A stretch of DNA of 64,000 bases from assembly GCA_910589125.1 (NCBI GenBank), contig CAJURX010000002.1, positions 124,001 through 188,000 on the forward strand, given 5' to 3'. Of the stretch, positions 9,600-18,819 are shown piece by piece (within the stretch, counting starts at the first letter, position 1; every line of letters starts with the position of its first letter). The notes under the pieces are model-generated. The model saw only the letters and a program-made list of their open reading frames with translations. It had not been told where the DNA came from and ran no database searches. A program made the translations under genes and the position numbers. Origin of the DNA: an uncultured Eggerthellaceae bacterium (lineage in GTDB: Bacteria; Actinomycetota; Coriobacteriia; Coriobacteriales; Eggerthellaceae).

Positions 9600-11378
9600 C
9601 TACAAGAGCCGCAGGTCGACTTCCTTCAACTGGCGCGCAGTGACCTCTGACGGCGCTCCCGTCATCGGGTCGGATGCGCTGGACGTCTTCGGGAATGCGA
9701 TGACGTCGCGGATGGAATCCTTGCCCGCCAGGAGCATGATCAAGCGGTCCAGGCCGAGCGCGATGCCACCATGAGGCGGCGTGCCCAGCGAGAGCGCCTG
9801 GATGATGTGCCCGAACTTCTCGTCGATGTCCTCATCCGTGAGGCCCAGCACGCGCAGGACGCGGCGCTGCTCTTCCGGGTCATGGATGCGGATGGAGCCA
9901 CCACCCAGCTCATAGCCATCCATCACCACATCGTAAGCGTAGCTGCCGCATGAGAGCGGCTCGCCCTCGATGAGGTCCATGTCCTCGTCGCATATCTTGC
10001 TGAACGGATGATGCTCGGCTGCGTACTTCTTCTCATCCTCGTCATACTTGAACATCGGGAAGTCCACGACCCAGAGCAGCGCATGCTCATCCCGCGGGAT
10101 GTCGAGCGCATCGGCCATGTGCAGGCGCAGCGCAGAGAGCACCGCATTCGCCACCTCGGGCTTGTCGGCCGCGAAGAGCAGCAGATCTCCCGGCTCGACC
10201 TCCATCTCGGTCTTGAGGGCCGCCCATTCCTCGTCCGTGAAGAACTTCTTGATGGGGCTCTTCTCCTCGCCACCCGTGGTGAACGCGACCCAGGCCATGC
10301 CCTTGGCGCCATTCGCCTCGGCGATGGTGGCCAGCTTCTCCACATCTCCGCGACTCCAGTCCCCTGCACCCTTCGCATTGATGGCCTTCACCACGCCGCC
10401 CGCCTGGGCCACGCTGGCGAACACCTTGAATCCGGTATCGCGCACGATGTCGGTGATGTCATGGAGCAGCATCCCGAAGCGCACATCCGGACGGTCGCAT
10501 CCATAGCGGTCCATGGCCTCTGCATAGGGCATGCGGCGCAGCGGCGTGGGCAGGTCAAGGCCCACCGCCTCGAACACCTCATGCAGCACGCCCTCCATCA
10601 TGGTCATCACATCGTCTTCCGTGACGAAGGACATCTCGATATCCACCTGCGTGAACTCCGGCTGGCGGTCAGCGCGCAGGTCCTCATCGCGGAAGCAGCG
10701 AGCGATCTGGAAGTAGCGCTCGATGCCGCCCGCCATGAGCATCTGCTTGAACTGCTGCGGGCTCTGCGGCAGCGCATAGAACTTGCCCGGGTTCGGGCGC
10801 GACGGCACGATGTAGTCGCGTGCACCCTCTGGCGTGGAGTTCGCCAGGATGGGCGTCTCCACCTCAAGGAAGCCGCGCTCATCGAGCGCGCGGCGCATGG
10901 CCTGCATCACCGTGTGGCGCATCTGGAGGTTCGCATACATCTCCGGGCGCCTGATATCCAAGTAGCGCCACTTCATGCGCGTGGTCTCATCGGTCTCGAT
11001 GCCGTCTTCGATGGCGAACGGCGGCGTGATGGACTTGTTCAGCACCTGGATGGCGCTTGCCAGCACCTCTATCTCACCGGTGGCCATGTCAGGATTGACG
11101 GCATCAGCGGAGCGTAGGCGCACGCGGCCGTCGATCTTCAGCACGTCCTCGCGGCCGATATGCTCGGCCTTCGCGAAATCCTCCGCGCTGACGCAATCAG
11201 GATCCACGACGATCTGCGTATAGCCCGTGCGGTCGCGCAGATCGATGAAGATGAGACCGCCATGGTCGCGGGTATGCCACGCCCATCCTGCAAGCGCCAC
11301 CTCGCGTCCGTCATCAGAAGCGCGGAGCTCGCCACAGGTGGCGGTATGCATGCTGTATTCGTTGATGTAGTCGGCCAT
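9600..11378 (-). CDS. aspS: Aspartyl-tRNA synthetase
   Basis: Charges tRNA-Asp (or also tRNA-Asn in organisms lacking AsnRS). 592 residues: N-terminal OB anticodon-binding domain (~15-120), class II catalytic core with motif 2 (IARCFRDEDLRADRQPEFTQ) and motif 3 (GGIALGLDRLIMLLAG), and the bacterial GAD insertion (~300-420). MADYINEYSM at 11378 is chosen because AGGAG precedes it by about seven bases; two in-frame codons further upstream are too close to that site. Followed closely by the DUF6483-like gene. Confidence 0.97.
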   Translation of the reverse strand: MADYINEYSMHTATCGELRASDDGREVALAGWAWHTRDHGGLIFIDLRDRTGYTQIVVDPDCVSAEDFAKAEHIGREDVLKIDGRVRLRSADAVNPDMATGEIEVLASAIQVLNKSITPPFAIEDGIETDETTRMKWRYLDIRRPEMYANLQMRHTVMQAMRRALDERGFLEVETPILANSTPEGARDYIVPSRPNPGKFYALPQSPQQFKQMLMAGGIERYFQIARCFRDEDLRADRQPEFTQVDIEMSFVTEDDVMTMMEGVLHEVFEAVGLDLPTPLRRMPYAEAMDRYGCDRPDVRFGMLLHDITDIVRDTGFKVFASVAQAGGVVKAINAKGAGDWSRGDVEKLATIAEANGAKGMAWVAFTTGGEEKSPIKKFFTDEEWAALKTEMEVEPGDLLLFAADKPEVANAVLSALRLHMADALDIPRDEHALLWVVDFPMFKYDEDEKKYAAEHHPFSKICDEDMDLIEGEPLSCGSYAYDVVMDGYELGGGSIRIHDPEEQRRVLRVLGLTDEDIDEKFGHIIQALSLGTPPHGGIALGLDRLIMLLAGKDSIRDVIAFPKTSSASDPMTGAPSEVTARQLKEVDLRLL

Positions 11379-11416
11379 GGCCATCTCTCCTGTATCAGTA
11401 GAACGCAAACTGCGAT

Positions 11417-11422
11417 ATTGTA
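11417..11422 (-). promoter_or_regulatory. Candidate -10 box of aspS
   Basis: TACAAT on the minus strand (five of six), about 39 bases before the aspS start. No clear -35 box. Separation of aspS from hisS by 138 bases makes an own promoter plausible. Confidence 0.3.
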
Positions 11423-11516
11423 CGCCAGTTCAGGCCATAAGAGGAGAGCGATCCCAAGAGCCTCCACATCCCGGAAGCCTTCGCACAAGCCCGACAGGTT
11501 GCGCTCACGCCGACCG

Positions 11517-12818
11517 CTAGGACAACGCGCCTGGGACCTCCGCAAGGGCGATGCGCTGCTCTTCATGGGTCTCCATGTCGCGCAGATTGGCGACCCCTTC
11601 TGCCAGCTCATCAGGACCCAGCACCGCCACATAGCGTGCATGCAGCTTGTCTGCCAGCTTGAACTGGCTCTTCAAGCTGCGGTGCTGGTGATCCATCTGG
11701 CACGTGAGGCCCGCGTCGCGACACGCTTGGGCAAGCTGGAAGGCATCTGTGCGCGCAGCATCTTCCACACAGGCCACGAACAGGTCGCAGCGCTGTGCGG
11801 TGGGGAGCTCCACCCCGGCCTTCGCGATCGCATCAGCGCATCGCTCGAACCCGAGTGCGAAGCCGAAGCCGGGCGTGGGCCTGCCGCCGATCTCTTCAGC
11901 CAGCTTGTCGTACCTGCCGCCACCTCCGATAGCGTTCTGCGCCTTGTCGGAATCGGCCACCTGCACCTCGAAGACGGTGCGCGTGTAGTAATCCAGCCCA
12001 CGCACCAAGCGGGGATCCTCTTGGTAGCGAACGTTCGCAAGGTCAAGATAGCCACGGACCTTCGCATGATGCTCGGCGCATTCGTCGCACAGATGGTCGC
12101 TGATCTTGGGCGCACCATCCATGATCTGCGCGCATGCCTCGTTCTTGCAATCGAAGGCACGCAGGGGATTCAACTTCATGCGCTCCTTGCAGGTGTCGCA
12201 CAGACCCTCCTCATGCTGACGCATGTGCGCGAGCACAGCTTCGCGATATGCCGGACGGCACTTCTCGCATCCCATGGAATTCACGAGCAGCGTCATGGCA
12301 TCATCCGGGATGCCCACCGACGTGAAGAAGCGCATGAGCATGATGATGCCCTCGGCGTCGATCGTCGGATCCTCAGCTCCCAAGCACTCGATCCCGACCT
12401 GGTTGAACTCGCGCTGTCGTCCCTGCTGAGGACGCTCAGCACGGAACATCTGCCCGGCGTACATGAGCTTCGCCGGAGGCGCTCCCTGCGGCACCAGATC
12501 ATGCTGCACGCATGCGCGCACGGTGCCCGCGGTGCCCTCAGGGCGCAAGGACAGCCGGCTCTTGCTCGACAGCTTCTCGCCGTTCAAGAGCTTCGCCAGG
12601 TTCCCTCCGGAGATGGCGGTGTACATCTCCTTGCTGACCACATCCGTGGCCTCCCCTATGCCGCGCACGAACAGCTCCGTGCGCTCTATCACCGGCGTTT
12701 CGATGGGGAGGTACCCATAGGTCCCGAAGACCTCCTGGGCCGCTCTCTTGAACTGCTCCCAGAAGAGCTTGCGATCGGGGAGCATGTCATAGGTGCCCTC
12801 GGGCGCGTTGATGGCCAT
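11517..12818 (-). CDS. hisS: Histidyl-tRNA synthetase
   Basis: Charges tRNA-His. 433 residues, class II: APEGTYDMLPD at the start, motif 2 in SLRPEGTAGTVRA, the EFNQVGIE loop, the histidine-specific RGLDYYTRTVFE segment, GGGGRYDKL, motif 3 GFGFALGFER and a C-terminal anticodon domain from ~335. A Cys-rich insertion between ~165 and 245 (CEKC, CDTC, CDECAEHH) is the type seen in one lineage of bacterial HisRS and may hold zinc. The start at 12818 has GAAGG nine bases upstream; the frame opens 27 bases earlier. Confidence 0.97.
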   Translation of the reverse strand: MAINAPEGTYDMLPDRKLFWEQFKRAAQEVFGTYGYLPIETPVIERTELFVRGIGEATDVVSKEMYTAISGGNLAKLLNGEKLSSKSRLSLRPEGTAGTVRACVQHDLVPQGAPPAKLMYAGQMFRAERPQQGRQREFNQVGIECLGAEDPTIDAEGIIMLMRFFTSVGIPDDAMTLLVNSMGCEKCRPAYREAVLAHMRQHEEGLCDTCKERMKLNPLRAFDCKNEACAQIMDGAPKISDHLCDECAEHHAKVRGYLDLANVRYQEDPRLVRGLDYYTRTVFEVQVADSDKAQNAIGGGGRYDKLAEEIGGRPTPGFGFALGFERCADAIAKAGVELPTAQRCDLFVACVEDAARTDAFQLAQACRDAGLTCQMDHQHRSLKSQFKLADKLHARYVAVLGPDELAEGVANLRDMETHEEQRIALAEVPGALS

Positions 12819-12882
12819 CTGCTCGAACCTTCTTCCTTCATCCATTCCCGGCAGACGTCGTACCGCCCGCCTCCTTCAAGCC

Positions 12883-12898
12883 CAGGCGCTTTCGCCTG
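12883..12898 (-). terminator. Stem-loop after leuB
   Basis: CAGGCG pairs with CGCCTG around an AAAG loop, starting 12 bases after the leuB stop. No T tract follows, so termination would be weak or factor-aided; read-through into hisS is possible. Confidence 0.35.
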
Positions 12899-12909
12899 CG
12901 CTCCGTACG

Positions 12910-14016
12910 CTACAGGTGCTCGACCACCAGGTCTCCCATGGCCGCAGTGCCCACCACCTTGTCCGCGGGCGTATCCGCATCAGCGATATCCCCCGTGCGC
13001 CAACCCTCATCCAGCACCCGCGTGACAGCGCGGCGGATATCATCCGCACCCTCGTGCATGTCGAAGCTATAGCGCAGCATCATCTCCACGGACAGGATCT
13101 GCGCGAGCGGATTGGCGATCCCGCGTCCCGCGATATCCGGCGCGCTCCCATGGCTCGGCTCATAGAGCGCCACGCCGTCGCCCAGGCTGGCGCTTGCCAG
13201 CATCCCCAGCGACCCCGTGATCTGCGCAGCCTCGTCGGAGAGTATGTCGCCGAACATGTTCTCCGTCACCATGACATCGAAGTCCGCCGGACGCGTGATC
13301 AGCTGCATGGCGCAATTGTCCACCAGGATATCCTCCAGCTCCACGTCCTGATACTCCGCATCATGAACGGCATGCACGACCTCGCGCCACAAGCGCGATG
13401 ACTCCAGCACGTTCGCCTTGTCCACAGAGGTGACCTTGCCGCGACGGCGACGCGCCGCCTCGAATGCTTGGCGGGCGATGCGGTCTATCTCATATTCGCG
13501 ATACTCCATGGTGTCGTACGCACGCTGCCCGGGCGCGCCATGCGGACCCGCCCCCTCCTCATCATAGAAGCGCTCGCGACGTCCGAAGTACACGCCTCCC
13601 GTGAGCTCGCGGACCATCATGAGGTCCACCCCCTCGATCACCTCGGGCTTGAGCGTGGAGGCACCGGCCAGCGCATCGAATATCTGCACGGGACGCAGGT
13701 TGGTGTAGAGCTCGAGTCCTTTGCGGATGCCCAAGAGCCCCTGCTCAGGACGCGGGCGCGTGGGATCTGTCGTGTCCCACTTCGGACCGCCCACCGCCGC
13801 GAGCAAGACCGCGTCTGACGCCTTCGCCGCCTCAAGGGTGGCATCCGGGAGCGCGCATCCGAACTCGTCTATCGCGCATCCCCCGATAGCCGCCTCCGTG
13901 CATGTGAACGCGACTCCGTGCTTCGCGCCCACGGCGTTGAGCACCTTGACGCCCTCGGCGATGATCTCAGGCCCGATGCCGTCTCCCGGCAACAAGCAGA
14001 TGCGATGCGCTTCCAT
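12910..14016 (-). CDS. leuB: 3-isopropylmalate dehydrogenase
   Basis: Oxidatively decarboxylates 3-isopropylmalate in leucine synthesis, NAD-dependent, Mg-assisted. 368 residues, normal length. Motifs: [10 protein letters not shown], the arginine-bearing [11 protein letters not shown] segment, [23 protein letters not shown] with the catalytic Lys-Asn, [13 protein letters not shown] with metal-binding Asp residues, and [17 protein letters not shown]. The start at 14016 follows GGGGAGG by seven bases. Last gene of a leuC-leuD-leuB set; leuA is not in view. Confidence 0.95.
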   Translation of the reverse strand: MEAHRICLLPGDGIGPEIIAEGVKVLNAVGAKHGVAFTCTEAAIGGCAIDEFGCALPDATLEAAKASDAVLLAAVGGPKWDTTDPTRPRPEQGLLGIRKGLELYTNLRPVQIFDALAGASTLKPEVIEGVDLMMVRELTGGVYFGRRERFYDEEGAGPHGAPGQRAYDTMEYREYEIDRIARQAFEAARRRRGKVTSVDKANVLESSRLWREVVHAVHDAEYQDVELEDILVDNCAMQLITRPADFDVMVTENMFGDILSDEAAQITGSLGMLASASLGDGVALYEPSHGSAPDIAGRGIANPLAQILSVEMMLRYSFDMHEGADDIRRAVTRVLDEGWRTGDIADADTPADKVVGTAAMGDLVVEHL

Positions 14017-14089
14017 CAAGAATCCCCTCCCCTGCTGAGCGTGGCACAGACGCACCGATGCGCACGCATGCCACCTAACCTCTTCCTTG

Positions 14090-14584
14090 TCACTGTGCGA
14101 GCTTGCCCTTCCAGCGCGGCACCAAGCCGCCCGCCTCGATGATCTCAGCTATGAAGGACGGGAAGGGCTGCGCTGTGAACTCCTGCCCCGTGGTCACATC
14201 CGTGATGATGCCGGACGCAGCATCCACCTTGACCACATCGCCTTCGCTGATGGCATCCACCGCATCAGGGCATTCCATGATGGCAAGCCCTGTGTTGATG
14301 GCATTGCGATAGAAGATGCGCGCGAACGACTTGGCGATGACGACGTCCACGCCTGCCGCCTTGATGGCGATGGGCGCATGCTCGCGCGAGCTGCCGCAGC
14401 CGAAGTTCTCCTCGGCCACGATGATGTCGCCTTGCTCCACGCGCTCGGTGAACGTGGCATCCAAGTCCTCCATGCAGTGCTCGGCCAGCTCCTGCGCGTC
14501 AGAGGTGTTCAGATAGCGCGCCGGGATGATGACATCGGTGTCGATGTCCCGACCATATCGGAATGCCTTGCCCTCGAATTCCAT
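14090..14584 (-). CDS. leuD: 3-isopropylmalate dehydratase small subunit
   Basis: Small swivel subunit that completes the isopropylmalate isomerase active site with LeuC. 164 residues, the short LeuD form. Motifs: [18 protein letters not shown], the substrate-binding [13 protein letters not shown] loop and [15 protein letters not shown]. The start at 14584 follows GAGGAGA; the frame opens 15 bases upstream. Lies 96 bases after leuC. Confidence 0.95.
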   Translation of the reverse strand: MEFEGKAFRYGRDIDTDVIIPARYLNTSDAQELAEHCMEDLDATFTERVEQGDIIVAEENFGCGSSREHAPIAIKAAGVDVVIAKSFARIFYRNAINTGLAIMECPDAVDAISEGDVVKVDAASGIITDVTTGQEFTAQPFPSFIAEIIEAGGLVPRWKGKLAQ

Positions 14585-14680
14585 GGGATGTCTCCTCAAC
14601 CTCGTCGAACCTCGTGCCAGCAGGCCGCCAGACCCGCCGCTCGCCTTCCCTCATGCCCTGATCGCGTTGCGCGTGCCGCC

Positions 14681-16129
14681 CTATGAGAGGTCTGCCATGT
14701 TGATGGCGATCGCTCCGCCGAACAGCCCCGCGGGGTCACCCTGATCCGACTCGGCGGCAAGATCGGCGACAGACAAGGTGACCGTGCCCGCAGGTCCCCC
14801 ATGTCCGACGCCGCCATCGTCTGCCAAGTTGACCGCTTTCCGAGCCCCAGCATCCTTCGCACACGGCGGAAGGTCCTCAGGGATGGCGATATGGCCCATG
14901 ACCGCGCTAGCCGCCGCAACAGCGGGACTTGCGAGGTACACCTCTGAGGTGGGGTGGCCCATGCGACCGACGAAGTTGCGATTCGTGGTGGCGATGGCCC
15001 GCTCGCCCGCCGCCAAGATGCCCATGTAGCCACCGAGGCACGGGCCGCAGGTGGGCGTGCTCACCGCGCAATTCGCCGCAAGGAACACATCCATGAGGCC
15101 CTCATCCACGCATGCTTGGTAGACCGCCTGCGTTGCCGGGATCACGATGCACCGCACGCGTGGGCTGACAGTGCGACCGCGCAGCACCTCGGCCGCTTGG
15201 CGCATGTCGCGCAGGCGCCCGTTCGTGCACGAGCCGATGACCGCCTGGTCTATCTGCACATCGCGCGCTTCCGTTGCGGGACGCGTATTGGAAGGGAGAT
15301 GCGGGAATGCCACGGTGGGCACCACGTCAGCGGCATCTATCTGGATGACCTCTGAGAACTGCGCGTCGGGGTCGGAATGATATGCGACGAAGGGACGCTC
15401 GGCGCGTGCGTCCAGATACGCGCGCGTGACATCATCGACAGGGATGAGGCCGGCCTTGCCGCCCGCTTCGATGGCCATGTTCGAGATGCTCAGGCGCTCG
15501 TCCATCGGCAGCGCCTCGATGGCGGAACCCGTGAACTCCATGGCCTTGTAGAGCGCTCCGTCCACGCCGATCAGCCCGATGATGTGCAAGATGAGGTCCT
15601 TGCCCGTGACCCCAGGAGCCAGATGGCCGTCCACCACGAACTTGATGGTCTCCGGCACCTTGAACCACGCCTTGCCCGTAGCCATGCCCACGCCCGCATC
15701 CGTCGAGCCAACGCCTGTCGAGAACGCGCCCAGTGCACCATAGGTGCACGTGTGGCTGTCGGCGCCGATCACGAGATCCCCCGCGCCGACGACCCCCTGC
15801 TCCGGGAGCAGCGCATGCTCGACGCCCATGCAGCCCACCTCGTAGAAATGCGAGATGCCCTGATCATGAGCGAAATCGCGCACGATCTTCGCCTGCTCGG
15901 CGCTCTTGATGTCCTTGTTGGGCACGTAATGATCAGGGACGAGGACCACCTTATCCTTGTCGAACACGGCATCCGCTATCTCCGTGCACGTCCGAATGGC
16001 AAGGGGAGCCGTCACATCATTGGCAAGGACCAGGTCCAGATCGCATTCGATGAGCTGCCCCGGCTCTACCTCATCCAAGCCAGCATGAGCTGCCAGTATC
16101 TTCTCCGCCATGGTCATGGGACGCGTCAT
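14681..16129 (-). CDS. leuC: 3-isopropylmalate dehydratase large subunit
   Basis: Aconitase-family 4Fe-4S enzyme that isomerises 2- to 3-isopropylmalate. 482 residues. Cluster ligands are in [11 protein letters not shown] (~305) and in [11 protein letters not shown] (~365, two Cys). [21 protein letters not shown] and [11 protein letters not shown] are also conserved. The overall pattern is the archaeal/LeuC2-like (shorter core) form, but the C-terminus carries an extra ~50 residues (from ~420) without motifs. GGAGCGAGG precedes the ATG. First gene of the leuCDB set. Confidence 0.94.
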   Translation of the reverse strand: MTRPMTMAEKILAAHAGLDEVEPGQLIECDLDLVLANDVTAPLAIRTCTEIADAVFDKDKVVLVPDHYVPNKDIKSAEQAKIVRDFAHDQGISHFYEVGCMGVEHALLPEQGVVGAGDLVIGADSHTCTYGALGAFSTGVGSTDAGVGMATGKAWFKVPETIKFVVDGHLAPGVTGKDLILHIIGLIGVDGALYKAMEFTGSAIEALPMDERLSISNMAIEAGGKAGLIPVDDVTRAYLDARAERPFVAYHSDPDAQFSEVIQIDAADVVPTVAFPHLPSNTRPATEARDVQIDQAVIGSCTNGRLRDMRQAAEVLRGRTVSPRVRCIVIPATQAVYQACVDEGLMDVFLAANCAVSTPTCGPCLGGYMGILAAGERAIATTNRNFVGRMGHPTSEVYLASPAVAAASAVMGHIAIPEDLPPCAKDAGARKAVNLADDGGVGHGGPAGTVTLSVADLAAESDQGDPAGLFGGAIAINMADLS

Positions 16130-16218
16130 GGGTCCTCGCTCCTCCGATGCACATATATGTATATGAGTTGGAGGGATTCTATCACTCGAACGATGTCAGC
16201 TCTGTTTCGCGAATGAAG

Positions 16219-16224
16219 TAGAAT
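16219..16224 (+). promoter_or_regulatory. Candidate -10 box of tRNA-Leu
   Basis: TAGAAT (five of six), ending ten bases before the first base of the tRNA. A -35 box at normal spacing is not obvious. Confidence 0.35.
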
Positions 16225-16233
16225 CATGCGCGT

Positions 16234-16316
16234 GGGGGTGTGGTGGAATTGGCATACACAGCGGACTTAAAATCCGCCGCTTCGGCTTCAGGGTTCGAGT
16301 CCCTGCACCCCTACCA
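16234..16316 (+). tRNA. tRNA-Leu(TAA)
   Basis: Class II tRNA with long variable arm. Acceptor arm GGGGGTG pairs with CACCCCT (first pair G-U), anticodon stem GCGGA/TCCGC encloses loop CTTAAAA with anticodon TAA (reads UUA), variable arm CGCTTCGGC, T arm CAGGG/CCCTG with TTCGAGT, discriminator A and encoded CCA. Confidence 0.93.
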
Positions 16317-16477
16317 TCTTCCACCACGCATCGGATGCATCTCATGAGACCAGAACAGGCGCAGATGGATGGCGTCCGTCACCACGATCCAAGCGATTCC
16401 CACAGGGCACACCGCCCATGAGCACGAGGTCCCCGCATGCGCAGGGACCAAGATGGATGATGCCTATGTATGTGATG

Positions 16478-16519
16478 CCTATATAAGAAAGGAGGGGGCT
16501 CCGCGAATGGGCGAAGCCC
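16478..16519 (-). terminator. Terminator of the NlpC/P60 gene
   Basis: On the minus strand a nine-pair stem (16519-16511 with 16504-16496, one G-U pair, six-base loop) starts 18 bases after the stop at 16537 and is followed by a T-rich stretch (about 16493-16478). Confidence 0.55.
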
Positions 16520-16536
16520 GCTGCTCCCCTCGACAA

Positions 16537-17247
16537 CTAGATGAGGCGCATGGCGAAAGAGGGCGCGTAGGTCGCAACGTTCTGGATCTGAACGCATCCG
16601 CTCGCAGCGGCATGGATGTATTCGCCATCTCCCAGATAGATGCCCGTGTGGTAGACACCGCCACGACCACCCCAGAAGACGAGGTCACCACGCTGAGCCT
16701 CTGCAAGGGATACCTGCTCGCCCACGCCCGATTGCGCTGCCGCAGAGCGAGGAAGCTCTATTCCGAGCGCATTCCGGTACGCATAGCCCGTGAAGCCCGA
16801 GCAATCGAAGCCGGCAGGCGTGGTGCCGCCATAGCGATACGGCGTCCCAAGGTGGGAGATCGCCTCGTCTATGAGCGTCTCCACCTGAGCATTGCGCTCT
16901 GCAACGGGATCGTAGCTAGCCGCATCCATGAGCGAGGAACCGTGTCCCAGATCAGCGCTCAGCGCATTCACGCATGCATTGAGCGATGTGCTGGCGAGCG
17001 GGATCATCTCAGCACTGATCTCCGCCGATGCGTTCGGCGCATCAACAGCCTCGGCCACTGGATCATCGTCCGACTCAGAGGCGAACGCCAGGGTTGCTCC
17101 TTGGGTGAGCGCAGCGCTGCTCACGCTGAGCATCAATGCGAGCGAAGCCCCCGCAAGCCTTCTCTTCTGGTGTGTCAACTGCTGCATTCTTGGTTCGTTC
17201 TTGGCGTGCTTGCCGTGGTTCCGTATGCTGATGCTTCGCGTGCTCAA
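16537..17247 (-). CDS. Secreted NlpC/P60 cell-wall endopeptidase
   Basis: Peptidoglycan peptide hydrolase acting outside the membrane. 236 residues: a basic N-terminus, a signal helix around LAGASLALMLSVSSAAL (~32-50) with an AFA-S type cleavage site, a linker, and an NlpC/P60 domain from ~115 with catalytic Cys in FDCSGF and His in YHTGIYLGDG, plus YIHAA. The start is a TTG at 17247 with AAGGA seven bases upstream; the next in-frame ATG (about 17187) has no ribosome site, so the TTG is preferred. A long leader precedes it. Confidence 0.88.
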   Translation of the reverse strand: MSTRSISIRNHGKHAKNEPRMQQLTHQKRRLAGASLALMLSVSSAALTQGATLAFASESDDDPVAEAVDAPNASAEISAEMIPLASTSLNACVNALSADLGHGSSLMDAASYDPVAERNAQVETLIDEAISHLGTPYRYGGTTPAGFDCSGFTGYAYRNALGIELPRSAAAQSGVGEQVSLAEAQRGDLVFWGGRGGVYHTGIYLGDGEYIHAAASGCVQIQNVATYAPSFAMRLI

Positions 17248-17500
17248 ACGATGTCCTTATAACGGGTCTGCTCTCCTGCGCTTTGCAGACGGGTCCTCCT
17301 GCCCCGAAGCCGATGGTCGGCTCAGGGACAGCCCCTTGACGCTTGCCTCGCGAAAGCGGCGCGAGTCGTTTCTTGTTCGTTCTTCCTGCGATGAGGAACT
17401 GCGTTCGCGTCTCGGTGGCGCAAGAGATTACGGTTTCATGACGCCTCGGTAACCGAAAGGGAGGCACTCTCCACAAAGTCGTCTCGCGGCGTTCGCACAA
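17248..17500 (-). promoter_or_regulatory. Long, stem-rich leader before the NlpC/P60 gene
   Basis: About 250 bases without a convincing gene. On the minus strand several short stems can be drawn: GCCGA/TCGGC and AGGG/CCCT near 17300-17330, and GTCTGC/GCAGAC (about 17292-17287 with 17273-17268) just before the ribosome site. GGACCCGTCTGC and GCAGACCCGT also form a partial repeat. Leaders of cell-wall hydrolase genes in actinobacteria often hold the cyclic-di-AMP (ydaO) riboswitch, but I cannot find its conserved GGGTGAAT or CGAATCCGTCAGC boxes, so this is only an unassigned leader. Confidence 0.3.
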
Positions 17501-17697
17501 TGTTCACAAATGGCCCTGAACGGGGCCGACATCCACGATCCGTACACATTGACCCACAAAGTCACCATTATCCCGACGGGGGCTGCAGCGGTGCCGACAC
17601 CACGCATCCAGCGGCTTTGGAGCCGCAAGACCGCAACTTGCCTGCGGCCGTTATCGGCAGCAATCTTGATATGCGGCATGTCCTGGACAGGCACGAC

Positions 17698-17722
17698 GGG
17701 CGCAGATGAGCTGCGCCCCTAC
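17698..17722. repeat. REP-like hairpin, copy 1
   Basis: GGGCGCAG (17698-17705) pairs exactly with CTGCGCCC (17711-17718) around ATGAG and is followed by CTACAG. A closely similar unit occurs 75 bases on, and related tails occur near 54121 and 54186. Confidence 0.6.
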
Positions 17723-17771
17723 AGAGCATCTGAATACGGTGGCATGAGATAGATTGGCACGTCTCGATACA

Positions 17772-17797
17772 GGCGCGCAGATGGACTGCGCCCCTAC
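17772..17797. repeat. REP-like hairpin, copy 2
   Basis: GCGCAG (17775-17780) pairs with CTGCGC (17786-17791) around ATGGA, followed by CCCTACGG. It shares the frame GCGCAGATG...CTGCGCCCCTAC with copy 1. Confidence 0.6.
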
Positions 17798-17920
17798 GGA
17801 AGAATCAGGATATCGGTCCGGTGACGCTATCGCAGGTTGTTCACGGGCGCCGGCTTGCCGGCACGGATCATAGAGGGACCAGGCGGCCCTACGAGATGAT
17901 CGGAAAGAGGTTCAGGATGA

Positions 17921-18808
17921 TCAGAGCGCTGCGCAGAGCGCGTCCAAGAGCGTGATGGCGAAATGCTGGGCGCTCCTATCTTCGCCAGCGCCTTCCCAGC
18001 TCTCCCCTGGCACGACCACCCTCACGCGATACGGATGGCTGCTCTTCCCGCTCTGCAGCGCACCTGACAGGCGCACGGAGAGCGAATCATCATCTATATA
18101 GGTGACCGTGGGCACGCCATCGCCCTCAGCCTTCATGGCGATCTGCACGAGCACCATGGACCCGTCAGGCTCCACGGACAGCGTGTCCGCGCTCACGATC
18201 CGGCTCGACGGGTTGGTGGCGAGCGCCAGGTTCGACATCCGGGACGCGACCGAGCGCGTGAACGCCGTCGTGCCGAACAGGCAGATGGCGTGCTCTTCCA
18301 GCACATCCGCAGCGCGGGCGAACCCGAGATGCGTGCCTTGCGAAAGCGAGCCCTTGCCCGCCCAGGAGTGCTCTAGGTTCCGGAGCGCCGTGAAGGTGTA
18401 CGCTCCAGCGATGCCGTCAGAGGGCAACCCCAGGTTCATCTGGAACTTGCGCAGCGCATCCTCGGTATGCGCACCGAAGACGCCATCTTCGCCGCCGACC
18501 AAGAATCCGAGCGCCCCGAGCGCTTGTTGCAGCTCTTCGACATCATGCCCTTGGAAGTTGGGCATGCGCAGATACAGCGTGCGATCGCCCAAGCTGTAGG
18601 TGGCATCCACCAGCATGCGCCACACCGCAGCATCCACATGGTCTTGCGCATCGAATCCGAAGTCCTCGCAGAATGAGCGCACCGCCGCCAAGGTGGATTC
18701 ACCGAAGGAGCCGGTCACATCTGATTCGGGCAAGCGGCCGAGCAGCGCCAGCCTCTGCTGGACATCCTCTACCGCGACCCCGGTATCTCCCAGTCGAATG
18801 GCCTTCAC
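17921..18808 (-). CDS. Protein with two peptidoglycan-binding (PG_binding_1) domains
   Basis: 295 residues without signal peptide or membrane segment. Two PG_binding_1 repeats: ~1-70 (RLGDTGVAVEDVQQRLALLG ... GSFGESTLAAVRSFCEDFG) and ~80-145 (VEELQQALGALGFLVGGEDG ... DALRKFQMNLGLPSDG). The C-terminal half (~165-295) has no recognised domain; it looks alpha/beta. Lack of a signal suggests a cytoplasmic or atypically exported protein. The start is GTG with AGGAC upstream. Last of four tightly packed genes with the DivIC-like, Ppx and polyprenyl synthase genes, which argues for an envelope role. Confidence 0.75.
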   Translation of the reverse strand: MKAIRLGDTGVAVEDVQQRLALLGRLPESDVTGSFGESTLAAVRSFCEDFGFDAQDHVDAAVWRMLVDATYSLGDRTLYLRMPNFQGHDVEELQQALGALGFLVGGEDGVFGAHTEDALRKFQMNLGLPSDGIAGAYTFTALRNLEHSWAGKGSLSQGTHLGFARAADVLEEHAICLFGTTAFTRSVASRMSNLALATNPSSRIVSADTLSVEPDGSMVLVQIAMKAEGDGVPTVTYIDDDSLSVRLSGALQSGKSSHPYRVRVVVPGESWEGAGEDRSAQHFAITLLDALCAAL

Positions 18809-18819
18809 GGATGCCGTCC

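Larger units (their letters stand above)
17501..17920. other. Non-coding spacer with two small hairpin repeats
   Basis: No open frame here looks like a gene. The stretch holds two related hairpins (listed as repeats), a GCCGGC-TT-GCCGGC palindrome at 17849-17862 that lies 60 bases after the PG-binding gene, and otherwise nothing I can name. Confidence 0.6.

Noticed and set aside
16130..16233. Leucine leader peptide or T-box before leuC
   Set aside because: No run of Leu codons, no T-box consensus and no attenuator stem seen.
17248..17500. Cyclic-di-AMP (ydaO) riboswitch call
   Set aside because: Context fits, but the conserved boxes were not found by eye; kept as an unassigned leader.
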